Part shown: positions 36,990-46,517 of the stretch, one piece after another
How positions within the stretch are numbered: the first letter of the stretch is position 1
Layout: every line of letters begins with the position of its first letter
NCBI RefSeq assembly: GCF_023101685.1
Contig: NZ_CP082164.1
Span: 10,013,001-10,077,000 of the forward strand
DNA: 64,000 bases
Reading direction: 5' to 3'
Source of the DNA: Bradyrhizobium sp. 186
GTDB taxonomy: Bacteria; Pseudomonadota; Alphaproteobacteria; Rhizobiales; Xanthobacteraceae
Position numbers and translations under genes: made by a program
Notes under the pieces: generated by a model
Told to the model about the DNA's origin: nothing
Seen by the model: the letters and a program-made list of their open reading frames with translations, nothing else
The model's database searches: none

Positions 36990-37083
36990 GCCACAGGATT
37001 TGGTTTGGCGAAGATTCGTGGTTGCCAGCCTCGCACCACAACTTCTCCCTGGGGGTATGGGTCCCGGCCTTCGCCGGGACGAC
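36990..37083. repeat. Right half of the interrupted intergenic palindrome
   Basis: Starts 'gccacagg' at the IS junction and closes with gggtcccggccttcgccggg followed by acgac, pairing with the left half at 35573. It lies just downstream of ubiG. Confidence 0.75.
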
Positions 37084-37127
37084 ACCGATTTTGTGGATGC
37101 AGCTCGGCCTTTACAGGCAGCCCGCCC

Positions 37128-37901
37128 TCACACCATCCCTTCCGCCACGACCATGTAGTTCACGTCCATGTCGGAGGAGAGGGTCCATTTGTCGGCGAAG
37201 GGGCTGTAGACGACGCCGGTCTGCTCGGTGATGACGAGGCGGTTGTCGAGCAGATATTTCGTCAGCTCGTCCGGGGTGACGAACTTGTTCCATTCGTGGG
37301 TGCCGCGCGGCAGCCAGCGCATGACGTATTCGGCGCCGACGATGGCGAGCGCAAAACTCTTCCAGTTCCTGTTCAGCGTCGAGACCACCATCAGGCCGTT
37401 CGGCTTCAGCATCGCCGCGCAGCGCTTCAGGAACATGCCGACATCGGTGACGTGCTCGACCACCTCCATCGCCAGCACGATGTCGAAGCGCTCGCGCGGG
37501 TCGACTTCCTCCACCGTGGTGCAGCGATAGTCGATTGCAAGGTGACCCTTGGCGGCATGCAGCTTGGCGGCAGCGATGTTGCTCTGCGACGGATCCACGC
37601 CGATGACCTGCGCGCCCAGCCGCGACAGCGGCTCGCACAACAGGCCGGCGCCGCAGCCGATGTCGAGCACGCGCAGGCCGCCGAGGCAGTTGAGGCTGCG
37701 CACATTGCGTTCGAACTTGCGGCAGGCGGCGTCGCGAATATAGCCGAGCCGCAGCGGATTGATCCGGTGCAGCGGCGCCATCTTGCCCTTGGGGTCCCAC
37801 CACTCCGCCGAGAGCTTTGAGAACTTTGCGATCTCGGCGGCGTCGACGGTCGAGCCCGGCGGGGTGCTTGCGGTTGCGGAAGTATTTTGCTGCATGCTCA
37901 T
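37128..37901 (-). CDS. ubiG: Ubiquinone biosynthesis O-methyltransferase UbiG
   Basis: The 257-residue SAM-dependent enzyme performs both O-methylations in ubiquinone synthesis. Signatures are FSKLSAEWWDPKGKMAPLHR, NPLRLGYIRD, motif I VLDIGCGAGLLCEPLSRLGA, VIGVDPSQSNIAAAKLHA, FDIVLAMEVVEHVTDVGMFL, and VSTLNRNWKSFALAIVGAEY with WLPRGTHEW. All match UbiG rather than generic methyltransferases. The length is normal. The start could be at residue 1 or 3 (MSM). It lies 14 bp downstream of the PH-domain gene on the same strand, so the two are co-transcribed. An interrupted palindrome follows. Confidence 0.96.
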   Translation of the reverse strand: MSMQQNTSATASTPPGSTVDAAEIAKFSKLSAEWWDPKGKMAPLHRINPLRLGYIRDAACRKFERNVRSLNCLGGLRVLDIGCGAGLLCEPLSRLGAQVIGVDPSQSNIAAAKLHAAKGHLAIDYRCTTVEEVDPRERFDIVLAMEVVEHVTDVGMFLKRCAAMLKPNGLMVVSTLNRNWKSFALAIVGAEYVMRWLPRGTHEWNKFVTPDELTKYLLDNRLVITEQTGVVYSPFADKWTLSSDMDVNYMVVAEGMV

Positions 37902-37915
37902 GGTTACGCGCCGTC

Positions 37916-38383
37916 CTACCGCGTGGTGATCGAACTGCGGAAGGCGAGCGGCGAGGCGATGGTCCGGATGGTTTCGCGACCTTCACCGACGCCGTTGATG
38001 GTCACGTCGCCATAGTTGAGAATACGTCCAAGAATCGTCTGATTCACATCGACGCTCTCGACCTTGTCCAGCGCCATCTCGAAGGTGCGGCGCTTGATGA
38101 ACCCGGTCTTGTGCACGACCCGCAAATTGGTGACGTCGGTCTCGGTGGTGAAGCGATGGAACCAGCCCTTCACGGTCCAGTACAGCGCCGCCAGAGCCAC
38201 CAGGCCAGAGGCGACGAGACAGAGCAGGATGAGCCCTTCGACGGTGGTTTGCCGGGACAGGACGAACAGGACCAGGGCCACGATCCAGGCCACAATGGCC
38301 GGAAAATAGAAGATCCAGTGCGCATTGGTCGAATACAGCACCTTCTCGCCGGGCTGGAGAATCTCGTCGATATAGCGCGCCAT
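37916..38383 (-). CDS. PH domain-containing membrane protein (YdbS/bPH2-like)
   Basis: The 155-residue protein begins MARYIDEILQPGEKVLYSTN, has two adjacent membrane helices (FYFPAIVAWIVALVLFVLS and ILLCLVASGLVALAALYW), then a bacterial PH-type domain: TTETDVTNLRVVHKTGFIKR, RTFEMALDKVESVDVNQTIL and GRILNYGDVTINGVGEG. Proteins of this kind sit in the inner membrane; function unknown. The ATG at 38383 was chosen because the family begins there; a longer frame reaches 38527 but overlaps the lysC promoter. Upstream of and co-transcribed with ubiG. Confidence 0.85.
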   Translation of the reverse strand: MARYIDEILQPGEKVLYSTNAHWIFYFPAIVAWIVALVLFVLSRQTTVEGLILLCLVASGLVALAALYWTVKGWFHRFTTETDVTNLRVVHKTGFIKRRTFEMALDKVESVDVNQTILGRILNYGDVTINGVGEGRETIRTIASPLAFRSSITTR

Positions 38384-38535
38384 GATCTCGGTTAACCCAT
38401 ACCCCCGCGCCTGCCCTCGCAGGAACCCGCTTGCCCCCGGCCCCGCCGCTATGTATACGCGCGGTCGGTATCCGCCGGGCACTCGTCCAGCGCGGGTCAC
38501 CATACTTATCCTTATGAGGGAATGCACGCGTCGTC

Positions 38536-39792
38536 ATGAGCCGCCTCGTGATGAAATTCGGCGGCACATCCGTCGCCAACATCGAACGTATCCGCAACGT
38601 CGCACGCCATGTGAAGCGTGAGGTCGACGCCGGCCACGAAGTGGCCGTGGTCGTCTCCGCGATGTCCGGCAAGACCAACGAGCTGGTAGCCTGGTGCACC
38701 GAGGCCTCGCCGATGCACGACGCGCGCGAATACGATGCCGTGGTCGCCTCGGGCGAACAGGTCACCTCGGGCCTGCTCGCCATCGCGCTCCAGGGCATGG
38801 GCATCCAGGCCCGCTCCTGGCAGGGCTGGCAGATCGCGATCAAGACCAGCGACGCCCATGCCTCGGCTCGGATCGAGGACATCGACGGCACCGAGATCAT
38901 CAACCGCTTCAAGGAGCGGAAGGAGGTCGCGGTCATCGCCGGCTTCCAGGGCATCAACCCCCAGACCAACCGCATCACCACGCTCGGCCGCGGCGGCTCC
39001 GACACCTCGGCGGTCGCGATCGCCGCCGCCGTCAAGGCGGACCGCTGCGACATCTATACCGACGTCGATGGGGTCTACACCACAGATCCGCGAATCGTGC
39101 CGAAGGCGCGCCGGCTCGACAAGATCGCGTTCGAAGACATGCTGGAACTGGCTTCCCAGGGAGCAAAAGTGCTCCAGGTCCGCTCGGTGGAACTCGGCAT
39201 GGTCTACAACATGCCGATCTTCGTCCGCTCGAGCTTCGACAAGCCCGAGGATATCGACCCGCATGCCAACCAGCCGCCCGGTACGCTGATCTGCAGCGAG
39301 GAGGAGATCATGGAAAACCACGTCGTCACCGGCATCGCCTTTTCGAAGGACGAGGCCCAGATCTCGGTGCGCCAGATCGAGGACAAGCCCGGTGTGGCGG
39401 CGTCGATCTTCGGCCCGCTCGCGGAGGCCAATATCAACGTCGACATGATCGTCCAGAACGTCTCCGAGGACGGAAAGACCACCGATCTCACCTTCACGGT
39501 GCCGGCCGCGGACTACACCCGGGCCAAGGAGACGATCACCGCGGCCAAGGACAAGATCGGTTATGCCCGACTCGACACCGCCACCGACGTCGCCAAGATT
39601 TCGGTGATCGGCAGCGGCATGCGCAGCCATGCCGGCGTCGCCGCCCAGGCATTTTCGGCCCTCGCCGGACGGAATATCAACATCCGGGCCATTACAACCT
39701 CCGAGATCAAATTCTCGGTTCTGATCGACACCGCCTATACCGAGCTTGCGGTGCGCACCCTGCACACGCTCTACGGCCTCGATCAGACTTAG
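38536..39792 (+). CDS. lysC: Aspartate kinase LysC
   Basis: The 418-residue enzyme phosphorylates aspartate, the first step to lysine, threonine, methionine and diaminopimelate. The kinase domain has KFGGTSVANIERIRNV, VVSAMSGKTNELV and TLGRGGSDTSAVAIAAAV, with YTDVDGVYTTDPRIV. Two C-terminal ACT domains (about 265-410) include ISVRQIEDKPGVAASIFGPL and KISVIGSGMRSHAGVAAQAF, so feedback control by lysine or threonine is expected. The length is right for an alphaproteobacterial class alpha/beta-type kinase. It is divergent from the PH-domain gene; ptsP follows after 278 bp. Confidence 0.97.
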   Translation: MSRLVMKFGGTSVANIERIRNVARHVKREVDAGHEVAVVVSAMSGKTNELVAWCTEASPMHDAREYDAVVASGEQVTSGLLAIALQGMGIQARSWQGWQIAIKTSDAHASARIEDIDGTEIINRFKERKEVAVIAGFQGINPQTNRITTLGRGGSDTSAVAIAAAVKADRCDIYTDVDGVYTTDPRIVPKARRLDKIAFEDMLELASQGAKVLQVRSVELGMVYNMPIFVRSSFDKPEDIDPHANQPPGTLICSEEEIMENHVVTGIAFSKDEAQISVRQIEDKPGVAASIFGPLAEANINVDMIVQNVSEDGKTTDLTFTVPAADYTRAKETITAAKDKIGYARLDTATDVAKISVIGSGMRSHAGVAAQAFSALAGRNINIRAITTSEIKFSVLIDTAYTELAVRTLHTLYGLDQT

Positions 39793-40070
39793 ACGAATTT
39801 TCTCTTAGCGGTCGCAGCAAACGCGAGGGTGTACACACCTTCGCGTCTGGCAGGCGTTTTGCTTGGCAAAACAAGCCCCAATTCGCTATACGGCGAGAGG
39901 GTGGGCTGCCACAAACTGTGCCCCAGTTGAGGCGGTGCTGATTCGGCTCAAGCGATGGCTCTAGCGATCGCCTGGGTGGGCGCCGGATAAGCAATTTGTT
40001 GTTTTTCTGGATTTTCGGGCGAGCCGCCGGAGCCCCTTCGGGTCCGGCTGACGGAGGAGATTGACGGCAC

Positions 40071-42338
40071 ATGCGGAGCGCGTCGGGAGGTCCCCGCGTC
40101 TTGTTGAGACGGCTCCGCGAAACCATGGCGGAGCAGGTCTCGGCCCAGGAGCGGCTGGACAAGATCGTGGTACTAATCGCTGCCAACATGGTGGCCGAGG
40201 TGTGCTCGGTCTATGTGCTGCGCATCGACAACACGCTCGAGCTCTACGCCACCGAAGGCCTCAAGCGCGAGGCGGTGCACCACACCGTGCTGAGCGCCCA
40301 TGAGGGCCTGGTCGGCCTCGTCGCGAGCGAGGCGACGCCGCTCAATCTGAGCGATGCGCAGAGCCACCCGGCGTTCTCGTTCCGCCCCGAGACCGGCGAA
40401 GAGATCTATCACTCCTTCCTCGGCGTGCCGATCCTACGCGCCGGCAATACGCTCGGCGTGCTGGTGGTGCAGAACCGCGCCAAGCGCACCTATGTCGAGG
40501 AGGAGCTCGAGGCGCTGCAAACCACCGCCATGGTGCTGGCGGAGCTGATCGCTTCCGGCGAGTTGTCCGCGCTCGCCCAGCCGGGCCAGGAGCCGGCCGC
40601 GCGGCATTCCATGCAGAAGGTCGGCGCGATCCTGTCCGAGGGCATCGCGCTCGGCCATGTCGTGCTGCACGAGCCGCGCGTCGTCATCAAGGACTACATC
40701 GCCGAGGATCTGCCGAAGGAGATCAAGCGGCTCGACACCGCGCTCGCCAAGCTGCGCTCCGACCTCGACCGCATGCTGGAGCGCGGCGACGTCGCCGAAG
40801 GCGGCGAGCATCGCGACGTGCTGGAAGCCTACCGCATGTTCGCCAACGACCAGGGCTGGTCGCACAAGCTGCACGAGGCGGTCGCCACCGGTCTCACGGC
40901 GGAAGCCGCCGTCGAGCGCGTGCAGTCCGACACCCGCGCGCGCATGCTGCGCTCGACCGATCCCTATTTGCGCGACCGGCTGCACGACCTCGAAGATCTC
41001 GGCTACCGCCTGATGCGGCAGCTGGTCGGCCAGGACCATGCGCCCTCGCGCGAGCAACTGCCCGACAACGCCATCGTCATCGCACGCGCGATGGGACCGG
41101 CGGCGCTGCTCGACTACGACCGCAAGCGCCTGCGCGGCATCATATTGGAGGAAGGCACCGCCAATTCCCACGTCTCGATCGTGGCGCGCGCGCTCGGCAT
41201 TCCCGCGGTCGGCGAGGTGCCGAATGCGCCGGGAATCGCCGATCCCGGCGACGCCGTCATCGTCGACGGCACCTCCGGCTCGATCTATGTACGTCCCTCG
41301 CAGGAGATCGAGGCGGCCTTTGCCGAGCGCGTGCGCTTCCGCGCCCGGCGCCAGGCGCAGTACCTGGCGCTGCGCGACCGGCCCTGCGTCACCAGGGACG
41401 GCGAGAAGATCGAGCTGCTGATCAACGCCGGTCTCGCCATCGACCTGCCGCATATCGAGGACACCGGCAGCGCCGGCATCGGCCTGTTCCGCACCGAGCT
41501 GCAATTCATGGTCGGCCAGAGCCTGCCGCGCACCAGCGACCAGCTCGCGCTTTATCGCGCCGTGCTGGATGCGGCGGGCACGAAGCCCGTCACCTTCCGC
41601 ACGCTCGACATCGGCGGCGACAAGGCGCTGCCCTATATGGAGACGGTGATCGAAGAAAATCCCGCGCTCGGCTGGCGCGCGATCCGGCTCGGGCTCGACC
41701 GCCCCGGCCTGCTGCGCGGCCAGATCCGCGCGCTGCTGCGCGCCGGCGGCGGCCGTGCATTGCGCGTGATGTTCCCGATGATCTCGGAGGTCGCCGAATT
41801 CGACTCGGCGAAGGCGCTGGTCGAGCGCGAGCTCACTTACTTGCGCCAGCACGGCCACACCCTGCCGGAACGGATCGACATCGGAACCATGGTCGAGGTG
41901 CCGGCGCTGCTCTATCAGCTCGACGAGCTCCTGAAGAAGGTCGACTTCATCTCGGTCGGCTCCAACGATTTGTTCCAGTTCCTGTTCGCGGTCGACCGCG
42001 GCAATGCCAAGGTCTCCGAGCGCTTCGACACCATGTCGGCGCCGATCCTGCGCGCGCTCCGCGACATTGCCCGCAAGTCCCATGCGGCGAAGAAGTCGCT
42101 CTCGCTCTGCGGCGAGATGGCGTCGAAGCCGATCGGCGCGCTGGCGCTGATCGCGATGGGCTATCGCTCGCTGTCGCTGTCGGCGACCGCGCTCGGTCCG
42201 GTCAAGGCGATGGTCATCGACCTCGACGCAAAAAAAGCCGAAGCGATGCTCGGTCCGTTGCTGGATGCGCCGGCCGGCAGCGTCTCGATCCGGCAGAAGC
42301 TGACGGAATTTGCCAAAGCCGAAGGCCTGGCATTGTAG
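40071..42338 (+). CDS. ptsP: Phosphoenolpyruvate-protein phosphotransferase PtsP (EI-Ntr)
   Basis: The 755-residue enzyme starts the nitrogen-related PTS. An N-terminal GAF domain (about 20-155, with [20 protein letters not shown]) precedes the EI domains. The phospho-accepting histidine is H367 in [20 protein letters not shown]. The PEP-binding domain has [41 protein letters not shown] and the C-terminal [20 protein letters not shown]. It passes phosphate from PEP to NPr and then EIIA-Ntr, linking nitrogen and potassium status to metabolism. The GAF domain identifies EI-Ntr rather than sugar EI. prfA follows 58 bp later. Confidence 0.96.
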   Translation: MRSASGGPRVLLRRLRETMAEQVSAQERLDKIVVLIAANMVAEVCSVYVLRIDNTLELYATEGLKREAVHHTVLSAHEGLVGLVASEATPLNLSDAQSHPAFSFRPETGEEIYHSFLGVPILRAGNTLGVLVVQNRAKRTYVEEELEALQTTAMVLAELIASGELSALAQPGQEPAARHSMQKVGAILSEGIALGHVVLHEPRVVIKDYIAEDLPKEIKRLDTALAKLRSDLDRMLERGDVAEGGEHRDVLEAYRMFANDQGWSHKLHEAVATGLTAEAAVERVQSDTRARMLRSTDPYLRDRLHDLEDLGYRLMRQLVGQDHAPSREQLPDNAIVIARAMGPAALLDYDRKRLRGIILEEGTANSHVSIVARALGIPAVGEVPNAPGIADPGDAVIVDGTSGSIYVRPSQEIEAAFAERVRFRARRQAQYLALRDRPCVTRDGEKIELLINAGLAIDLPHIEDTGSAGIGLFRTELQFMVGQSLPRTSDQLALYRAVLDAAGTKPVTFRTLDIGGDKALPYMETVIEENPALGWRAIRLGLDRPGLLRGQIRALLRAGGGRALRVMFPMISEVAEFDSAKALVERELTYLRQHGHTLPERIDIGTMVEVPALLYQLDELLKKVDFISVGSNDLFQFLFAVDRGNAKVSERFDTMSAPILRALRDIARKSHAAKKSLSLCGEMASKPIGALALIAMGYRSLSLSATALGPVKAMVIDLDAKKAEAMLGPLLDAPAGSVSIRQKLTEFAKAEGLAL

Positions 42339-42396
42339 CGAGCCTATCCGCTGGCCTTCGCCGCCTCGCCTCCTTCCGCCATTTGAGACCATACCG

Positions 42397-43482
42397 ATGT
42401 CGTCACTCCCCGAAGCCAAACTGGACGTTCTGCTCGCGCATCACGCTTCGCTCGAGGCCGAATCGCTCGGCCAGCTCGCCTCCGAGCGCTATGTCCAGAT
42501 CACGCGCGAGCTCGCGGAGATCGGTCCGCTGATCGAGGCGGTCAAGGCCTATCGTTCCGCCGTCAAGGAGCTTGTCGACACCGAGGCGCTGATCGCCGAC
42601 GCCGCGACGGACGCCGAGATGCGCGGCATGGCGGAATCCGAACGCGATGAACTCAATTCGAAGATCGCAGAGCTCGTCCAGAAGATCCGCGTCGCGCTGC
42701 TGCCCAAGGACGCCATGGACGACCGCAATGTCGTGCTTGAAATCCGCGCCGGCACCGGCGGCGACGAGGCCTCGCTGTTCGCCGGCGATTTGTTCCGGAT
42801 GTACGAGCGCTTCGCGAGCCTTCAGGGCTGGAAGGTCGAGGTGATCTCGGCCAGCGAAGGCACCGTCGGCGGCTACAAGGAAATCATCGCCGAGGTGCAG
42901 GGCCGCGGCGCGTTCTCGAAGCTGAAGTTCGAATCCGGCGTGCACCGGGTGCAGCGCGTGCCCGACACCGAGACGCAAGGCCGCATCCACACCTCCGCCG
43001 CGACGGTGGCCGTGCTGCCCGAGGTCGAGGATGTCGACGTCGACATCAAGAGCGACGACCTGCGGATCGAGACCATGCGCGCGCAAGGCGCCGGCGGACA
43101 GCACGTCAACAAGACGGAATCGGCGATCCGCATCACCCACATCCCGACCGGCATCGTGGTGATGATGCAGGACAGCCGTTCGCAGCACAAGAACCGCGCG
43201 TCCGCCATGAACATCCTGCGCTCGCGCATTTACGACGCCGAGCAGCAACGCGTCGATGCCGTCCGCTCGGCCGAGCGCAAGGAGAAGGTCGGCTCCGGCG
43301 ATCGCAGCGAGCGCATCCGCACCTATAACTTCCCGCAAGGACGCGTCACCGACCATCGCATCAATTTGACGCTCTACAAGCTGCCACAGGTGATTGCCGG
43401 AGAAGCAATCGGCGAGCTGATCGATGCGCTGACCACGGAGCACCAGGCTGCGCAGCTCGCAGCCCAGGGTGCGGCGGCGTGA
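42397..43482 (+). CDS. prfA: Peptide chain release factor 1 (PrfA)
   Basis: The 361-residue protein ends translation at UAA and UAG. It carries the GGQ loop in [20 protein letters not shown], family sequence [40 protein letters not shown] and the C-terminal [20 protein letters not shown]. The ATG at 42397 gives [20 protein letters not shown], matching family starts; the longer frame overlaps ptsP. The next gene encodes PrmC, which methylates the GGQ glutamine, a conserved pairing, and starts eight bases after the prfA stop. Confidence 0.97.
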   Translation: MSSLPEAKLDVLLAHHASLEAESLGQLASERYVQITRELAEIGPLIEAVKAYRSAVKELVDTEALIADAATDAEMRGMAESERDELNSKIAELVQKIRVALLPKDAMDDRNVVLEIRAGTGGDEASLFAGDLFRMYERFASLQGWKVEVISASEGTVGGYKEIIAEVQGRGAFSKLKFESGVHRVQRVPDTETQGRIHTSAATVAVLPEVEDVDVDIKSDDLRIETMRAQGAGGQHVNKTESAIRITHIPTGIVVMMQDSRSQHKNRASAMNILRSRIYDAEQQRVDAVRSAERKEKVGSGDRSERIRTYNFPQGRVTDHRINLTLYKLPQVIAGEAIGELIDALTTEHQAAQLAAQGAAA

Positions 43483-43489
43483 CCGGCGC

Positions 43490-44371
43490 GTGAGCAATCC
43501 CTTCACCGGACTATCCGTCGAGAGCGCGCGGCGCGCGCTGGCCGCGCAACTGAGATCGGCGCAGCTCGACGAAGCCGAGCTCGATGCCCGTATCCTGCTC
43601 GGCGCGGCACTCGGCCTCGATCTCACAGGCCTGATCACGCAGGCCGCCCGCCGCCTCACCGAGGCCGAGGCGTTGCAACTCGCGCGCCATGCGCAGCGGC
43701 GGATCGCGGGCGAACCGGTGGCGCGAATTCTCGGTGTCGGGGAATTTTGGGGCCTGCCATTTCGCCTGTCGGAAGCAACGCTGGTCCCGCGTCCCGACAC
43801 CGAAACGGTGGTCGAGCTCGCGCTCGAAATTTTCCGCGAGCGGCACGCCTCCCATCAGATACGCATCGCCGACATCGGCACCGGATCCGGCGCGATCCTG
43901 CTCGCGCTGCTGCACGAAATTCCCGATGCCTTCGGCGTCGGCACCGATCTCAGCCTGACCGCGCTCAACACTGCGCGGGGCAATGCCGCAGCTCTTGGCC
44001 TTGGCGGCCGCTCCGTCTTCGTCGCCTGCTCCTATGCGGTGGCGCTCCGCGGTCCGTTCGATCTCATCGTGTCGAATCCGCCCTATATTCCCTCCGCGGA
44101 AATCCCGAAACTGAGCATCGAAGTCCGCGATCACGACCCGCATCTCGCACTCGACGGCGGCAATGACGGTTACGACGCCTATCGCGCCTTGATCCCGCAG
44201 GCGGCCGAACGTCTGGCCCCGGGCGGGGCGCTGATCGTCGAGGCCGGGCAGGGCCAGGCTAGAAATATTGAAACCTTGATGGCGGCCACCGCGTTAGTGA
44301 TGGACAGGCCGCCCAAGGCCGATCTGACGGGCATTCCGAGGGCCGTTTCGGCCCGAAAAATGCCTCCATAA
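43490..44371 (+). CDS. prmC: Release factor glutamine methyltransferase PrmC
   Basis: The 293-residue SAM-dependent enzyme methylates the GGQ glutamine of release factors. Markers are an N-terminal helical domain with LDARILLGAALGLDLTGLI, GVGEFWGLPFRLSEATLVPR (ending in the PRPDTE motif), motif I IADIGTGSGAILLALLHEIP, and NPPY in DLIVSNPPYIPSAEI. I chose GTG 43490 (VSNPFTGLSVESARRALAAQ); another GTG at 43469 overlaps prfA. It forms an operon with prfA. The C-terminus is normal and is followed by a long structured-looking intergenic region. Confidence 0.95.
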   Translation: MSNPFTGLSVESARRALAAQLRSAQLDEAELDARILLGAALGLDLTGLITQAARRLTEAEALQLARHAQRRIAGEPVARILGVGEFWGLPFRLSEATLVPRPDTETVVELALEIFRERHASHQIRIADIGTGSGAILLALLHEIPDAFGVGTDLSLTALNTARGNAAALGLGGRSVFVACSYAVALRGPFDLIVSNPPYIPSAEIPKLSIEVRDHDPHLALDGGNDGYDAYRALIPQAAERLAPGGALIVEAGQGQARNIETLMAATALVMDRPPKADLTGIPRAVSARKMPP

Positions 44372-44834
44372 AAGCTGGATTGGGCTGCAAAAAACCTCTT
44401 GGAATATCCCGTGGGAACGACTACGTTCCGGTCAACAGATCGGTGCCGGCCCCGTAGACCCTACGGGCAAAAGCCGGGCTCTCGGGCGAGAGCTTTACTG
44501 ATAAAGGTTCCAAGCCGCAGGTCCTGTTAAGCGCGATGGCCGTTGGAGCTGCGCTGCTTTCCGACCGCAAAGTGAACGAAAGCCTGATATTGCGCTTGAA
44601 AACTTACGCAACACAGCTGGGCTTGTTTCGGCAGGCGAAATGAATGGGTTCGCTGGCGATCAATGCTGGCGGGTGGGGAACGCGTCTTTGTTGAACGCGA
44701 CGGTCGACGGACATCGGCAGGGTTCAATCCGCTCTTGCGCACAACGCGCGCGAGACGTGTGAAGCGCTGTCATTGGGTCACTCTCAGCAATCAGTAATGC
44801 GTGCAACCTTTAGGGCTGGAATTAAAGGCAGGAC
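44372..44834 (+). promoter_or_regulatory. Structured intergenic/leader region before the DUF4167 gene
   Basis: The 463-bp gap has no convincing gene. Near its start are three perfect hairpins in a row: GGAACG-acta-CGTTCC (44414-44429), CCCGTAG-acc-CTACGGG (44451-44467) and GCTCTC-gggc-GAGAGC (44478-44493), the last followed by a short T stretch. They could form a small RNA, a prmC transcript end or a leader of the downstream gene. The rest has no recognised motif; I could not match it to a known RNA family by eye. Confidence 0.4.
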
Positions 44835-45602
44835 ATGAGAAACGGTCAGAACAAGCAGCGGATGCGCAACCGCAACAATAACAATAACAATAACAACAAC
44901 CGGCGCGGCCAGAACCCGATGACCCGGGTTTACGAATCGAACGGACCCGACATCAAGATTCGCGGCACGGCCTCGCACGTCGCCGAAAAATATCTTCAGC
45001 TTGCGCGCGACGCGCGCTCCTCGGGCGACCCGGTCGCCGCCGAGAACTACTACCAGCACGCCGAGCACTATTTCCGCCTGATCGCGACGGCCCAGGAGCA
45101 GTTCCGCCAGAACCAGCAGCCGCGCGGCGACGAGCCCAGCAGCAGCAGCAGCAGCAGCGACGACGGCGAGGACGACGGTGAGAATTTCTCGAACTTCGGC
45201 CAGGAGCCGGGCTTCGTTCCGCAGCCGCAGCAGCCGCCTTTCGTGCGCGACGGCCAGCGCGATCATCACCAGCGTGATCATCAGCCGCGCGACAATCAGC
45301 CCTACCAGCGCGACAATCAGCAGCCGCGCGAGCAGCGCGAGCGCGACCATCGTCCGCAGCCGCAGTATCAGCCGCAACCGCAACCGCAGAACCAGCCGCA
45401 GCCTGTTGTGGTCGCCGAGCCCGGCAATGTCGATCGCCTGCCATCCTTCATCACCGGCGCGCAGCCGCAGGTGAGCGGTGGTGAGGGCGGCGGTAGCGGC
45501 GAGCGTTTTCCGCGGCGGCGCCGGCGGCCGCATAGCGGCCCGCGTCCCGAGCGCGAGGCAGCTCCGGCCGCCTCGAGCGACGATCTCGCCTCCGGCGAGT
45601 AA
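44835..45602 (+). CDS. DUF4167 domain-containing protein
   Basis: The 255-residue protein starts MRNGQNKQRMRNRN, followed by a run of nine asparagines and RRGQNPMTRVYESNGPDIKI. The conserved core RGTASHVAEKYLQLARDARS with GDPVAAENYYQHAEHYFRLI defines DUF4167, near-universal in Rhizobiales. The rest is a long disordered tail rich in Gln, Pro, Arg, Asp and Ser, with 'QPQ' repeats and a basic end. The RG/RN-rich ends suggest RNA or ribosome contact, but function is not established. The Asn run comes from an aac/aat triplet tract, which changes length in frame. A terminator follows. Confidence 0.93.
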   Translation: MRNGQNKQRMRNRNNNNNNNNNRRGQNPMTRVYESNGPDIKIRGTASHVAEKYLQLARDARSSGDPVAAENYYQHAEHYFRLIATAQEQFRQNQQPRGDEPSSSSSSSDDGEDDGENFSNFGQEPGFVPQPQQPPFVRDGQRDHHQRDHQPRDNQPYQRDNQQPREQRERDHRPQPQYQPQPQPQNQPQPVVVAEPGNVDRLPSFITGAQPQVSGGEGGGSGERFPRRRRRPHSGPRPEREAAPAASSDDLASGE

Positions 45603-45635
45603 GCCGTAACGCTTCTTCTGGTTTGCTGAACTGCA

Positions 45636-45667
45636 TCGTCCCGGCCTCGCCGGGACGATTTGTTTTT
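45636..45667 (+). terminator. Rho-independent terminator after the DUF4167 gene
   Basis: An 11-bp perfect stem (atcgtcccggc with gccgggacgat, three-base loop) is followed by ttgttttt, 33 bp after the stop codon. The stem resembles the outer arms of the genus-type palindromes, so a repeat may have been recruited as a terminator. It is close to the end of the convergent methyltransferase gene. Confidence 0.85.
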
Positions 45668-46409
45668 AGCTACGCGTGACCGTCGTCGAGGACGGCACCA
45701 GCACCGGCTTCAGGGAGGGAATCAGCCGCGCGCGCTCGCGCTTGGCGGGGATGGCGCGATAGACCTGCTTGGTGGCCTCGACGATATGGACGCCGGCAAA
45801 GGGCAGCGACAATGCCGCACCGGCGCGCTCCCACATCTGCGCCGATTTCAGCACCCAGCCGCCGGCATACGGCGGCATGAACAGCGCCTCGCCCCAGGCG
45901 GTCGGCGTGAACCAGGTCTGGCGCAAGAGATCGGTAATCTGCGAGCGCGAATAGGGCCGGCCGTGACCGAACGGCGTATTGTCGGAGCGGGTCCACACCC
46001 CGCGCCTGTTCGGGATCACTGCCATGACGCGTCCAGACGGCGACAGCACCCGCCATACCTCGCGCAGCAGCGCAGCCGGGTCATCCGACATCTCCAACGC
46101 ATGGACCAGGAGGATGCGGTCGACCGCGGCGTCCGGCAGCGGCAACGAGAATTCGTCGACCAGCGAGGCCAGCGCGGGACGCCCCGTCGGCCATTTCAAC
46201 ACGCCCTGGGGCGCCGGCATGAAGGCAATGCAGCGCTCCGCATCCTCGCGGAACAATCCGAGATAGGGTGTGGGATAGCCGATGCCGAGCACGCGCTGGC
46301 CCTCGGCGCCCGGCCAGCGCTCCCGGATGCCGCGATTGATCATTCGCCGCGCCACGATCCCGAGGCGGCGGGAATAGAACTCGCGGAGATCGACGACGTC
46401 GATGGTCAT
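45666..46409 (-). CDS. Class I SAM-dependent methyltransferase
   Basis: The 247-residue protein begins MTIDVVDLREFYSRRLGIVA, then RRMINRGIRERWPGAEGQRV, LGIGYPTPYLGLF in the SAM-binding position, VDRILLVHALEMSDDPAALL and REVWRVLSPSGRVMAVIPNR with GVWTRSDNTPFGHGRPYS. The overall shape is that of a Methyltransf_11 domain conserved in alphaproteobacteria and often beside gloB, as here (divergent, 108 bp apart). Substrate unknown. Confidence 0.85.
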   Translation of the reverse strand: MTIDVVDLREFYSRRLGIVARRMINRGIRERWPGAEGQRVLGIGYPTPYLGLFREDAERCIAFMPAPQGVLKWPTGRPALASLVDEFSLPLPDAAVDRILLVHALEMSDDPAALLREVWRVLSPSGRVMAVIPNRRGVWTRSDNTPFGHGRPYSRSQITDLLRQTWFTPTAWGEALFMPPYAGGWVLKSAQMWERAGAALSLPFAGVHIVEATKQVYRAIPAKRERARLIPSLKPVLVPSSTTVTRS

Positions 46410-46517
46410 GACGGCAATGTAACATGCGCAAGGCCGCCGCCGCGCGTGGAATATTGCATTGCCTGCGCAACGTTAACGCCATATTTGTCTGACGGGGCTG
46501 AGCGCGATGGAGATGTC

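Noticed and set aside
40434..42419. 661-codon minus-strand frame over ptsP
   Set aside because: ptsP has complete GAF and EI domains on the other strand; this frame has no recognisable domain.
44870..44902. aac/aat triplet tract in the DUF4167 gene as a phase-variation switch
   Set aside because: Length changes in triplets stay in frame, so it cannot switch the gene off; it only varies an asparagine run common in this family.
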